From contig JACNKX010000102.1 of the NCBI GenBank assembly GCA_014381825.1, positions 1 to 64,000 on the forward strand: 64,000 nt of DNA, written 5' to 3'. Numbering within the stretch: position 1 is the first letter of the stretch; every line of letters begins with the position of its first letter. The notes beneath the pieces are model-generated. The model was not told the DNA's origin and did not search any database. It was given only the letters and a program-made list of their open reading frames with translations. This document shows positions 8,712-18,092 of this stretch, in pieces. The translations under genes were made by a program, and so were the position numbers. Source of the stretch: Planctomycetota bacterium (GTDB lineage Bacteria > Planctomycetota > Planctomycetia > Pirellulales > Pirellulaceae).

Positions 8712-10499
8712 ATGAATAGAGTCAGCTTAGTTCCCTATCTCGTTCTTACGCTTCTCTGCAGCGTTTGCAATGCCGCTGAGCGGCCTAACCTCATCGTCAT
8801 CTTCACCGACGATCACGGCTATTCAGACCTGTCGTGCCAAGGAATCCAGAGCGACTTGAAATCGCCCAACATCGACGCGTTGGCAGCGGGCGGCGTGCGA
8901 ATGACCTCCGGTTATGTAACCGCGCCACAGTGTGTGCCTTCACGTGCCGGACTGTTGAGCGGGCGGAGCCAGAATCGCTTTGGTGTCGAGAGCAATGGCG
9001 AATCGCTCGACGGTTTCAATGCTCAGCAGACGATTGCCGAGCGGCTGAAGCGAGCAGGCTATGCGACGGGAATGACGGGCAAGTGGCATCTTGGTCCACA
9101 AGAACGAATCGTCACGCATGGCTTCGACGACGTGTACTACAAACACGCTAATCGCGCGGGCTGGGCGAATTTTAATCTTGATGGAACCGATCGTAAGCCA
9201 GGCCGAGAAAACTCAGCGCTGTATCACCTCGACGCCAATAGCGCCGCCGCATGTGCTTTCATCAAACGACATCGCGACGAGCCCTTCTTCTTCTACTGCG
9301 CTTACCGCGCACCGCACGTTCCTCTGGACGCTCCGCCAAAGTATCTGAATCGCTTTCCCGGCAAGATGCCGGAACGGCGTCGGCAGGCGCTCGCAATGAT
9401 CTCTGCGATGGACGACGGCGTCGGGCAAATCATGAAGACCTTACGCGAGACCGACCTCGAAGAAAACACGATGGTCTTTTTCATTGGCGACAACGGCGCA
9501 CCGCTTAAGATTCACAAACTCGATACGCCCGGCGGCGGTCCTGGATGGGACGGGTCGTTAAACGAACCGCTTAACGGCGAGAAGGGCATGCTCTCCGAAG
9601 GCGGAATTCGCGTTCCTTTTGTCACATATTGGAAGGGGAAGATTGCAGGCGGCCGTCAGTTTCATCACCCAGTTATTTCGCTGGACGTTGCGGCCACGGC
9701 CGTCGCTCTCGCTGGACTTCCTGAAGATCCACAACTCGATGGCGTGAATCTTGTGCCATATCTGTGTGGCGACGAGACAGTTGCTCCGCACGAAACACTG
9801 TACTGGCGATGGATTGCGCAGGCCGCAGTCCGCGAAGGCAAGTGGAAATACCTCCGAGGCGGTGCTCGCGACTATTTGTTCGATCTGGAAACGGACCGAG
9901 AAGAGAAGCGAAACTTGCTGTCACTGCATCCTGAGATCGCGGCGAAACTGCGTGCGAAGCTTACGATCTGGTCACAGGAGTTATCGCCACCGGGTATCAA
10001 CACGAAGCAAATGTCGGACACATGGGAGCAATACTTCGATCATTACCTCGATGGCAAGTCGGTTCCCATTCCGCAGCCAGGACCGAGATCTAACGGTAGC
10101 TTGAACGGTTGGATATCGAGGAACAGCACGATCAAAGCCAGAACTGGCGTGTGCCAGGTGCGGCCAGACCGAAAGGCGAAGCATCCGCCGTTTATCGCCA
10201 CCGCTGGACTTGATCTGCCAGCGAAAATAACCGCCGTAGTCCGTCTCAAGACCGAGAAGTCGGGAGGTGCGGGATTCGCATGGCGCGAAGTGGGTCAAAA
10301 GGACTTCGGTGCCAAACAAGTCGTCACTTTTAACTGTAGTCCATCACCCGATTGGCAAGAGTATCGTGTCAACATCTTCGCCAGCGGTGGAATTATTCAC
10401 GTTCGGCTATTACTCCCCGACGAAGGTGCTGACATTGAGCTGATCGAGTTCCGAAATGCGAGCGGAAAACCGTTGAAGACTTGGCGATTTAGCACGTGA
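8712..10499 (+). CDS. Exported sulfatase (CVPSR active site) with C-terminal beta domain
   Basis: A 595-residue sulfatase with signal peptide (MNRVSLVPYLVLTLLCSVC), metal-binding Asp pair in FTDDHGYSDL (33-34), catalytic CVPSRAGLLSG (Cys74, the formylglycine precursor) and second metal site FIGDNGAP. After the catalytic core (about residue 440) an added segment of about 130 residues looks like a beta-sandwich carbohydrate-interacting domain (VRLKTEKSGGAGFAWREVG). The start at 8712 gives the signal peptide; a GTG at 8661 would add 17 unlikely residues. Likely acts on sulfated glycans outside the cytoplasm. It converges on the aminotransferase gene, with 100 bases between the stops and no strong terminator. 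Confidence 0.93.
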   Translation: MNRVSLVPYLVLTLLCSVCNAAERPNLIVIFTDDHGYSDLSCQGIQSDLKSPNIDALAAGGVRMTSGYVTAPQCVPSRAGLLSGRSQNRFGVESNGESLDGFNAQQTIAERLKRAGYATGMTGKWHLGPQERIVTHGFDDVYYKHANRAGWANFNLDGTDRKPGRENSALYHLDANSAAACAFIKRHRDEPFFFYCAYRAPHVPLDAPPKYLNRFPGKMPERRRQALAMISAMDDGVGQIMKTLRETDLEENTMVFFIGDNGAPLKIHKLDTPGGGPGWDGSLNEPLNGEKGMLSEGGIRVPFVTYWKGKIAGGRQFHHPVISLDVAATAVALAGLPEDPQLDGVNLVPYLCGDETVAPHETLYWRWIAQAAVREGKWKYLRGGARDYLFDLETDREEKRNLLSLHPEIAAKLRAKLTIWSQELSPPGINTKQMSDTWEQYFDHYLDGKSVPIPQPGPRSNGSLNGWISRNSTIKARTGVCQVRPDRKAKHPPFIATAGLDLPAKITAVVRLKTEKSGGAGFAWREVGQKDFGAKQVVTFNCSPSPDWQEYRVNIFASGGIIHVRLLLPDEGADIELIEFRNASGKPLKTWRFST

Positions 10500-10599
10500 T
10501 CGGGACGGCCTCGTAGGATCGCCACGCTCGCCCGTTTCTGTAGCGGTGACGGGCAGGAGTTCCCGTCCTGAAAGCGCGAAGTGATTCCTCGAGCGGTCT

Positions 10600-11889
10600 T
10601 TAGCCGGTTCCGTCCGCAGCTCGCTCGGGCTCCAACGGGGCGGGAGCATCGCCATTGGATGGCGGTAAGTGTTCTGCTTTGCGCGTCTCAAGTCGCGAAT
10701 ACTCGAACTCGGAGACGGCATTGGCCAAACGGAGCAATTCTTTTTCGGAGACTCCGGTGTGGACGGGCAAGTAAAGAATGTTCTCCATCATCTCGCGAGC
10801 TTCCGTCGCTCGAAACTCTTCGAATCCTTTTGGTGAATCGGGGATGATAAAGCTCGAGTAGCCGTTGATCGAGTCGAAGCCAAGAGTTCGCAGGTGCTTC
10901 ATTAGGGCGACGGGATCGCCGACTTCGATCGGAAATATCCAATGATTATGAATCGGTGCTTTCTCGCCAGGGCGGCGGAGTGACGGCAGCACATTTTCGA
11001 TCACAGTTCTCGCAGCCGCATTGCGACGGGCGATGCTGTTCGTATCAAACCGCTTCAGCCGACGTTCAAGCAACGCCAGCATGGGATAGCAAGGTTGCTG
11101 ACGAAACTTCTTTACTTCATCTGCGCCACCGAAGACGCGGACTGAGTCGTTCAGCTTTTTGTCTTGCACACCAACACGGTGAGCGAGCCACATGACAAGC
11201 GTGAACAGCGCGCGAATGGAGAGCGTCTTCAACTCTGCGAAGCGAAGCAGCCACCGTAAGTAGTCCCATCGACTGTGGAGGGGCAACTCCGTTTGTAGCC
11301 GTGCAACCTCCGATCCCAACGCAGCGTCTTTGAATCGCAAGATACCGCCCATGATGGTCGAGCATGTTTTGATGGGACCGAAACTGACCATGACAGCGTC
11401 AGCGTCGGGGTGCCCCAGATAACCGTCCCCGGCGAAGGACTGGGCACAATCTTCGAACATGAAAAGATCGTGCTCCCGTGCGAACTCGACAACATCATCC
11501 ATCGGCAGGCGACTGCCAAACAATTGTGCCGACAAGATTGCCTTCGTGTTGCCAGTCACAGCACGATCCAGTTCCTCGCGCTTCATCGCAAGAGTGGACA
11601 TTTCCAAGTCGATGGGAACGGCGACTAGGCCGTGACGTTCGATCACGTCGAACATCGAGCGAATGTTCAACGCCGACACGAGGATCTCGCTGCCAGCTGG
11701 CAAGTTGAGTGCATCTAAGATGAGATCGAAGCCACTCCGTTCGGCGAGGCAAACCACCGTATCGGACGAGGAAGACCAGAAGTCGCCGATACGCTTATGA
11801 ACTTCTTCTCGGCTCCCGGGCCAAAAGCAACGACCGATTCCAAAGAGAATGTCGGTCCAACCAATATCTAAACGCTTTCGAGGAATCAT
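10600..11889 (-). CDS. DegT/DnrJ/EryC1-type PLP-dependent aminotransferase
   Basis: A 429-residue fold-type I PLP enzyme. Visible marks are the phosphate-binding region (AERSGFDLILDALNLPAGSEILV), the cofactor Asp/Gln region (MFEDCAQSFAG, Asp147) and the Schiff-base lysine in SFGPIKTCSTIMGG (Lys174). These belong to the DegT/DnrJ/EryC1/StrS group, which aminates keto-sugars for surface polysaccharides or antibiotics. The C-terminal 30 residues are Pro/Ala/Glu-rich and probably disordered. No sugar nucleotide genes are adjacent, so the substrate is open. It lies 247 bases downstream of the tctA gene on the same strand. Start at the ATG 11889. Confidence 0.85.
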   Translation of the reverse strand: MIPRKRLDIGWTDILFGIGRCFWPGSREEVHKRIGDFWSSSSDTVVCLAERSGFDLILDALNLPAGSEILVSALNIRSMFDVIERHGLVAVPIDLEMSTLAMKREELDRAVTGNTKAILSAQLFGSRLPMDDVVEFAREHDLFMFEDCAQSFAGDGYLGHPDADAVMVSFGPIKTCSTIMGGILRFKDAALGSEVARLQTELPLHSRWDYLRWLLRFAELKTLSIRALFTLVMWLAHRVGVQDKKLNDSVRVFGGADEVKKFRQQPCYPMLALLERRLKRFDTNSIARRNAAARTVIENVLPSLRRPGEKAPIHNHWIFPIEVGDPVALMKHLRTLGFDSINGYSSFIIPDSPKGFEEFRATEAREMMENILYLPVHTGVSEKELLRLANAVSEFEYSRLETRKAEHLPPSNGDAPAPLEPERAADGTG

Positions 11890-12136
11890 ATATGAAGACT
11901 TTGGGATTTCGGAAGCAGAAGGTTCATTTGTGTCGGTAGGTCGCGTGCCACGCGATAGTTGTTTCTATGGTTGTTTACTCAAGCCGTCAAGAATCAAACC
12001 ACTCGATTGGTCGTGGATCGCTGGCTTTGGCGGTCTGGCGAAACTTTGTGGCCGAATTATTTGTTCTTTCGTGCGATATACGTCGATGGCTAAATGCTTT
12101 TCGTACAGTCGTAATTGATGCACCATTGTTGTCCCA

Positions 12137-13618
12137 CTAGCCGTCGGGCTTCCATACACGCCGGATCATGGGCCATACGAGCAACCCAACTGCACACAGG
12201 CAAAACACCAAAGAAATTGGACTCGTCACAATTGGAATATAACTGCCGCCTGAAGCTTGCAGGCCGGCACCGAGATTCTCCTCTGCGATTGGTGCGAGGA
12301 TGAATCCAATCACAAATGGAGCGAGAGGGATTTTAACAGATTCCATCACGAAACCAACTGCACCAAAAGCCAACATTATCCAGACGTCAAACATTCGATT
12401 GTTTTGGGCGTAGGAACCGATGACGCAACAGACGAGAACGATTGGCACGAGATAGGCTCGTGGTGCGATCATCAGCCGTGTTAGGTAGCGAATACTGAGC
12501 AACATGAACGCGGCCATTGCAAAGTTCGCGACCAGTGTCGTCGCCATAATGGTATAGACAACCTCTGGGTTGTCGCGGAAGAGCATGGGCCCAGGCGTCA
12601 GGCCATGTAAGACGAGTGCTCCCAGCAAGATCGCATCGATAACGCTGCCGGGAATTCCCAACGCGACAAGCGGAATCAACGCGCCACCGACAGTCGCATT
12701 GTTAGCCGCTTCCGAAGCGATGATCCCTTCTTCGGAGCCTTCGCCAAATTTCTCAGGTGTTTTGGACATGCTCTTCGCGGCAGAGTAAGCGAGGACCGAT
12801 CCGATATTCGCACCGACGCCAGGCAAGATGCCAACCCAAACACCAATTAGGGACGATCGAATCAGATTGAAAGCGTGAGTTGCCCAATCCTTCACACTCA
12901 ACAATAAACCGCTGCTGTCGTACTTCGTTGCTTCGGCCTTCTCGTCCAGTCGAAGGATTTCACGAACCAACTGACTGACCGCGAACAAACCAATCAGAAC
13001 AGGAAGCAGTTGGAAGCCCGCATCAAGTTCTCGGATTCCAAGTGTCATCCGCGGATCCCCAGTCGCCGGATGAACGCCCGGCAAACTCGCGAGGACTCCG
13101 AGCGCGCCCGATAACGCTCCGCGACTGAGTGATTTCCCGGCGACTGAAGCGATCAACATCAACGCCATAAATGTTAGCGAAAAGAAATCGAAAGGACCCA
13201 GATGCGTCGATAGATCAGCAATGGGCTTGGACAACAGAACTAAGAAGATCCACGAGATTAATCCGCCCACAAATGAACCCGCAACGCCAAGCCCTAGTGC
13301 GCGCCCCGGTTGTCCGCTGGCTGCGAGAGGATGTCCATCCAACGTCGTCATGATCGAAGCGGGAGTGCCGGGCATACGTAGCAACGTCGCGGAGATCAGT
13401 CCGCCGCTGATCGATCCAACATACATCGACACCAACAAGATCATTGCATCGGCAGGATCACTCATCGTGTAGGTCAGCGGCAACGTCAGCGCGATCAACA
13501 TCGCGCCGGTCAGCCCAGGGACTGCACCGACAATCACCCCCAGCACGACGCCAATCAGCATCAAACAAAACGGCCAGGGCATCAGCAGATGCTCGAACGC
13601 GGAGGCAAGGTCAGTCAT
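12137..13618 (-). CDS. tctA: Tripartite tricarboxylate transporter, large membrane subunit TctA
   Basis: A 493-residue integral membrane protein with about 11-12 hydrophobic segments. It carries the family's glycine-rich signatures, for example LGVIVGAVPGLTGAMLIAL near the N-terminus and IGVWVGILPGVGANIGSVLAY in the middle, a repeat reflecting two homologous halves. With TctB and the periplasmic TctC it imports citrate-like carboxylates using an ion gradient. The start at 13618 lies 10 bases after the stop of the upstream TctC-TctB fusion, so the two are surely co-transcribed. The open frame runs to 13729 but inside the fusion gene. Confidence 0.93.
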   Translation of the reverse strand: MTDLASAFEHLLMPWPFCLMLIGVVLGVIVGAVPGLTGAMLIALTLPLTYTMSDPADAMILLVSMYVGSISGGLISATLLRMPGTPASIMTTLDGHPLAASGQPGRALGLGVAGSFVGGLISWIFLVLLSKPIADLSTHLGPFDFFSLTFMALMLIASVAGKSLSRGALSGALGVLASLPGVHPATGDPRMTLGIRELDAGFQLLPVLIGLFAVSQLVREILRLDEKAEATKYDSSGLLLSVKDWATHAFNLIRSSLIGVWVGILPGVGANIGSVLAYSAAKSMSKTPEKFGEGSEEGIIASEAANNATVGGALIPLVALGIPGSVIDAILLGALVLHGLTPGPMLFRDNPEVVYTIMATTLVANFAMAAFMLLSIRYLTRLMIAPRAYLVPIVLVCCVIGSYAQNNRMFDVWIMLAFGAVGFVMESVKIPLAPFVIGFILAPIAEENLGAGLQASGGSYIPIVTSPISLVFCLCAVGLLVWPMIRRVWKPDG

Positions 13619-13628
13619 CGGTGCTCGA

Positions 13629-14948
13629 TCAGGGCAGCACAAGAGAGAAGAACTTAGTGAAGACGATACTGAGCCCCAATGACATAACGACGGCGACCAA
13701 GACGATCGGCAACAAGTGCCGACTGCCACATCGCGTCAAGATCGCGCCAACGGACAACACGTATAGGAATGTAGCAGCGTGAAATTCTACAAACGTCGTC
13801 GCAAGCAATGTCGCATATAAAACCGTAATTGCCGTACACGCAATCGCGGCGCGAACACAGTAACTTGACCAGTCGACCCTCGCCCTTCGGGCGGCTGATT
13901 CTCGCAGTGACTTAACTCCCACGACGACGCCCAAAAATGCCGTGATAATTCCTACGAACAGAGGGACGTTTGGAAGCTCTTGGGTCTCTCGGAGAATGAC
14001 ACTTGATACAGCGGTTTGGCGGCGTTCAACTTCCGCTCGCATTTCCTCGCCCTGAATGAACACGGGCTCGTTGTGGATCTTCTTCATGCGAGCGATGACG
14101 TCCTCGTTCTGCATTGCCCGTTGGAGTGCATTTGCCATCACGTCAATGCGCTCCTGTGGGGTCCCCTTTGGAGCCCACCAGAATTGCATGTTGATGTGCT
14201 GCACCGGAACACCTTGCTCGAATGAGGTCGGAATTTCGGGAGCATCCTTCGCTCGCTGTTTGTCACAGTACGCAATCGCGCGAATCCCCGCTGACTGGTA
14301 TCGCAAATACTCTTCCAGCGAGAAGGCGGAAACGGCGGCATGTCGCCCCAGCAACGCATTTAATCGCTTTTCACCGCCCCCCGTTTGCGTAAATCGAAAC
14401 CGAGCGCCCGGCCAGTGCTGCTCCAGCATCGCTCCGACGAAATGAACCGGAGCGCCGATGTTCGCCGCAAACACGAGACGATCCGGACGACGCTTTGCAT
14501 CCTCGAGAAGATCGGTCAGCGATTGATACTTGGACTTCTCGGCGACGGCAATGACGAGACCAATGCGACCCGTTCCGGCAATCGGCTCGAATGCTTCGGG
14601 ACCGTAGTCCGCTTGTCCGGAATACTTGGCTGTCACGATCGCTTCGTGCAGAAGCAAAAGCGTGTATCCATCCGGTTCTGCGTTCTTCACTTGACGACTG
14701 CCGATTGTGGCACCAGCTCCTTTCACGTTGACGATCACCAATGGTTGGGGCAACATTTCGTGATCTTCAATCGCTTGCTTCAGCGCGCGAGCATAAGTAT
14801 CACTGCCACCACCCGGGCCGAACGGAACGATCAGGTGAATGGGGCGATCCGGATAGTCGGCACCGACAGTGCCTGCGAACGCGATGAAACTGAAAGCCAG
14901 CAATGCGACGCGAAGACGTCGGCAGTTACGCGTTGAGGGGATAGTCAA
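13629..14948 (-). CDS. Fused solute-binding protein and small membrane subunit, TctC-TctB
   Basis: About 440 residues. A signal sequence (RRLRVALLAFSFIAFAGTV) leads to a Bug/TctC-type periplasmic carboxylate-binding domain of about 300 residues, with the family opening YPDRPIHLIVPFGPGGGSD and pattern VNVKGAGATIGSRQVKNAEPDG. The last about 110 residues hold four hydrophobic segments (PLFVGIITAFLGVVVGVKSL, AAIACTAITVLYATLLATT, FLYVLSVGAIL, LLPIVLVAVVMSLGLSIVF), the size and layout of TctB. In most operons TctC and TctB are separate. The fusion would tether the binding protein to its transporter. The start is uncertain: TTG at 14948 gives a good signal peptide, with other non-ATG starts up to 15107. 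Confidence 0.85.
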   Translation of the reverse strand: MTIPSTRNCRRLRVALLAFSFIAFAGTVGADYPDRPIHLIVPFGPGGGSDTYARALKQAIEDHEMLPQPLVIVNVKGAGATIGSRQVKNAEPDGYTLLLLHEAIVTAKYSGQADYGPEAFEPIAGTGRIGLVIAVAEKSKYQSLTDLLEDAKRRPDRLVFAANIGAPVHFVGAMLEQHWPGARFRFTQTGGGEKRLNALLGRHAAVSAFSLEEYLRYQSAGIRAIAYCDKQRAKDAPEIPTSFEQGVPVQHINMQFWWAPKGTPQERIDVMANALQRAMQNEDVIARMKKIHNEPVFIQGEEMRAEVERRQTAVSSVILRETQELPNVPLFVGIITAFLGVVVGVKSLRESAARRARVDWSSYCVRAAIACTAITVLYATLLATTFVEFHAATFLYVLSVGAILTRCGSRHLLPIVLVAVVMSLGLSIVFTKFFSLVLP

Positions 14949-15064
14949 GGAGTGGCTCGTTCGCGGTGGGGATTGGCAGGCAGCGTTCAATTCGTGAAGT
15001 CTTCCATCATAACCGATCGACACGGCGACCAAAACAAGTGGTCTCACGCAATCGAAAATGTAAG

Positions 15065-15850
15065 CTAGCGAAACCGAGCCAAGACTCGATTCATGAGAGG
15101 TGGGCAAAGTCGATCAAACCAAACGAGCGCTCGTCCACCTGCGGTTAGGATGATTTCGTGCTTGCCGCGACGAATTGCCCGGACCGTCTTTCGTGCGACC
15201 ACGTGCGGAGACATCGCGTGACGGGTGTGAACGGTTGCGTTGCCCTCTCGATCGGTCACGTGATCGAAGAACTCGCTGGACGTTGTACTCGGACTTACGA
15301 TCAGCACATCGATTCCCTCACCCGCTAGCTCGCAACGCAACGCATCGCTGAAGCCATGCATCGCAAACTTGCTCGCGCAGTATTCACTCTTGTTCGCTAC
15401 GGCGCGATGCCCCAGGACCGAGCTAACGTTGACGATGATTGGGCGATTGCCCTCACGAAGAAGCGGCACGGCCAACCGAATTAGCTCGACGGGCGCAAAG
15501 AAGTTGACTTCCATCACCGTGCGGTTGCGAGCTTCGTCGGCGTTAACGAACGGTCCAAGGGCGCCGATGCCCGCATTGTTCACGACAGCGTCTAAGCCAC
15601 CGAATTCCCGACTAGCAGCTTCGACGAGCGAAACTCGCGTGCGTGGATCAACGATGTCGCCGACGACCGAGACAGCATCGCCATCGAAAGATTTGATCTC
15701 CGCCAGAAGGTCGGCCAACCGCTCCGCACGACGCGCGGTGACGATTAGCTTCGCGCCCTGTTTTGCCAGCTCAATCGCGATTTGCTGTCCGATGCCGCTT
15801 GATGCACCGGTGACAATCGTTCGCAGTCCTGCGATCTTTCGGCTTGCCAT
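15065..15850 (-). CDS. Short-chain dehydrogenase/reductase (SDR)
   Basis: A 261-residue classical SDR: NAD(P)-binding TGASSGIG (14-21), NNAG (91-94), catalytic Ser143/144 (NVSSVLG) and Tyr157-x-x-x-Lys161 (YCASK). The basic residue after the first strand (TARRAER) suggests NADPH. The length is typical and no membrane segment is evident before the C-terminal region (ALVWFDRLCPPLMNRVL). The substrate cannot be inferred. The start lies 3 bases after the hflX stop, so the two form an operon. Confidence 0.93.
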   Translation of the reverse strand: MASRKIAGLRTIVTGASSGIGQQIAIELAKQGAKLIVTARRAERLADLLAEIKSFDGDAVSVVGDIVDPRTRVSLVEAASREFGGLDAVVNNAGIGALGPFVNADEARNRTVMEVNFFAPVELIRLAVPLLREGNRPIIVNVSSVLGHRAVANKSEYCASKFAMHGFSDALRCELAGEGIDVLIVSPSTTSSEFFDHVTDREGNATVHTRHAMSPHVVARKTVRAIRRGKHEIILTAGGRALVWFDRLCPPLMNRVLARFR

Positions 15851-15853
15851 CAG

Positions 15854-17197
15854 CTATGCGACGCCCTCGATGGCGTCCGATTTGACTTCGGTTGCGTCGC
15901 GCGTCGATTGTCCGTTTGATTCGTGAGGCCGAATCGTCGCTTCGGATTCGTTGATGCGACCGAGATACTTTTGCGGAATACGACAGTGGATGGTCACTTT
16001 CGTGTCGGTAAAGCGTTTCGACAGGACTTCACTGTGCGAAGCGACGTAGGCCATCAGTTTTCCATTCTCAACACCCGTTTCGATATCAACGTCGTGGAAT
16101 GAACGACTCAAGGTATCGCTGACTGCCCACGCTAACTTGTCGAGTGCCTCTCGAGCGACCGCGCTTACCGCGATGGCATTCGGGTAGCGATGCAACACAC
16201 CCTCGAGTCGGGCCGTCGAATCGAGAGCATCGACTTTGTTCAGGACGAGCAGTGTGTCTTTCTCTTCTATCCCGATCTCATGCAAGACGTCGTACACAGC
16301 GCTGATCTGATCGAATACCGCCGGACTACTGACATCGGCAATATGCAACAGCAGGTCCGCCTGACGAGCCTCTTCAAGCGTGGCTTTGAAACTCGCGATC
16401 AATCGGTGAGGCAAATCGCGAATGAAGCCGACTGTGTCGCTCAATAGCACGGGTCCCCAATGAGGAAGTTGCCAGCGGCGTGTACGGGTATCGAGCGTAG
16501 CGAATAGTTTGTCCTCTGCCAAAACGTCCGCCGTCGTCAATGCATTCATGAGGGTGCTCTTACCGGCGTTCGTATAGCCGACGAGCGAGATGGTCATGTG
16601 ATCGCTGCGAGCGGCGACTTGTCGTTCCTTTCTGCGTTCGACTCGATTCAACTCGGAGCGTAAATCATGGATTCGCTTCTCGACCAACCGGCGGTCAACT
16701 TCCAGTTGCTTCTCGCCGGGGCCGCGCATACCAATGCCCATATTCAGACGCGACAGGTGAGTCCACATACGCTTTAGACGTGGGAGCGAATACTCAAGTT
16801 GAACCAACTCGACGGCGAGTCGCGACTCGTAGGTTTGCGCATGCGTCGCAAAAATGTCGAGGATAAGCTCGGTGCGATCGATGACTTTAACTTCGAGAGC
16901 CTTCTCGATGTTCCGTGTTTGAGCCGGGGTGAGATCGTTGTCGAAGATGACGACGTCGACGTCGTGCGTGTCGACCAGTAACTTCAGATCCGCCAGCTTT
17001 CCCTTGCCAACGAATGACGTAACGTCCGGTTTCTCTCGACGTTGGGTCATGCCGGCAACAACGGTCGTACCCGCCGTCGTCGCCAATCCCTCTAGCTCCT
17101 GGAGCGGATCGTCGTCGAATTGTTGGCCCGGCAGAATGACTCGAACGAGTACAGCGTTTTCGCTGGAGACTCCGGCGCTGCGTTCTTGATCGTACAC
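15854..17197 (-). CDS. hflX: Ribosome-associated GTPase HflX
   Basis: A 447-residue GTPase. The N-terminal HflX domain has VGKGKLADL and the glycine-rich GMRGPGEKQLEVDRR that precedes the coiled segment. The G domain follows: G1 GYTNAGKST (207-215), G3 DTVGFIRDLP, G4 NKVD. HflX splits stalled or hibernating 70S ribosomes, especially after heat stress. GTG at 17197 is the start, with AAGGAA about 12 bases upstream; no ATG is available near the conserved N-terminus. A C-terminal tail of about 35 residues rich in charged residues extends beyond the usual end. Operon with the SDR gene downstream. Confidence 0.95.
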   Translation of the reverse strand: MYDQERSAGVSSENAVLVRVILPGQQFDDDPLQELEGLATTAGTTVVAGMTQRREKPDVTSFVGKGKLADLKLLVDTHDVDVVIFDNDLTPAQTRNIEKALEVKVIDRTELILDIFATHAQTYESRLAVELVQLEYSLPRLKRMWTHLSRLNMGIGMRGPGEKQLEVDRRLVEKRIHDLRSELNRVERRKERQVAARSDHMTISLVGYTNAGKSTLMNALTTADVLAEDKLFATLDTRTRRWQLPHWGPVLLSDTVGFIRDLPHRLIASFKATLEEARQADLLLHIADVSSPAVFDQISAVYDVLHEIGIEEKDTLLVLNKVDALDSTARLEGVLHRYPNAIAVSAVAREALDKLAWAVSDTLSRSFHDVDIETGVENGKLMAYVASHSEVLSKRFTDTKVTIHCRIPQKYLGRINESEATIRPHESNGQSTRDATEVKSDAIEGVA

Positions 17198-17363
17198 GTG
17201 TTATTTGGATTCCTTGTGATGACGTGTGGCGGACGAGTCGCCAGCCAGCCCATTCAATTGTACCTTGCGATTGTGCCCGCAGAAGAACCCTGCATGGTCC
17301 GGAGGAGCGCAAGCCGCCTCTATGCAGAGACATGCGATCGCGTGAAATGGTTCGGATGACATG

Positions 17364-17957
17364 CTATTCGGGCTGCATCGGATTCGGTAGTAGCGACCGA
17401 CACGCTTGCTGACGAGGACGCTGGATGTCGATGTCCGCGTCGCGCCCACTTCGGAGTTCCCGCTTTTGCTCGTCGCTCGCCCGACGAATCAATTGCGACT
17501 CGGTAAGCGGTGTGCCCGGGGATTTCGTTCCGCCTGCGACAACATCCGCCCAGTAGAAGATACGATCGCCGGTTCGGTGCGCTGTGAACACGCGGCAGTC
17601 GAGCCACGCTAAGCATTCGCTCAAGATTGGGCTTCCTGTTTCTGCCACAAACGTCCCGACATCGGCGAGCTTGTTGCGATCTCGACCGCTGCCAATCGCA
17701 AAGTTCCAAGCGTGATGGATCTGATTCTCGGTGATCAGATGCAAACCGAACGCACCACTGGCGTCAATCAACTCGGCGGTGAAGTGATTGGGGGCGATCC
17801 CGGCCAAAACGACTGGGTACTCGCGGTCGATCGACGCCTGGGAAACCCAAGTTGCGACGAGACCGCCCTCTCGGTTGTTGTCAGCCGCAGTAACGATCCA
17901 AACTTCTCGGTCAATGTTTCCGAAAACCCGTTCAATTTCGTCGATGCGGTTAGCCAT
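17364..17957 (-). CDS. Flavin reductase-like FMN-binding protein
   Basis: A 197-residue protein with the split-barrel flavin reductase fold: VFGNIDREVWIVTA near the start, NREGGLVATWVSQASI (the FMN phosphate-binding segment) and NHFTAELIDASGAFGLHLI. Such proteins reduce or carry FMN with NAD(P)H, or act as flavoredoxins. The last about 35 residues are Arg/Gln/Pro-rich and probably disordered. The ATG at 17957 is chosen because the 66 codons upstream carry no family sequence. Divergent from the decayed isomerase gene (135 bases between starts), which probably shares the promoter region. Confidence 0.85.
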   Translation of the reverse strand: MANRIDEIERVFGNIDREVWIVTAADNNREGGLVATWVSQASIDREYPVVLAGIAPNHFTAELIDASGAFGLHLITENQIHHAWNFAIGSGRDRNKLADVGTFVAETGSPILSECLAWLDCRVFTAHRTGDRIFYWADVVAGGTKSPGTPLTESQLIRRASDEQKRELRSGRDADIDIQRPRQQACRSLLPNPMQPE

Positions 17958-18092
17958 TATTGTTTTCTCTCTCGCTGGTTCCACTTCGTTGCTGCCACCA
18001 AATGCCGCATTTATACTGGGTGCATTCGTCCTTTGTTGCATCGCGACAAATTCTTCCAAACAACCCTCAATGGAACCTATAAGTATAAATTC

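Noticed and set aside
10500..10599. Inverted gacggg/cccgtc near the end of the sulfatase, as a terminator
   Set aside because: The stem is 6 bp and no T-run follows, so it is not a convincing terminator.
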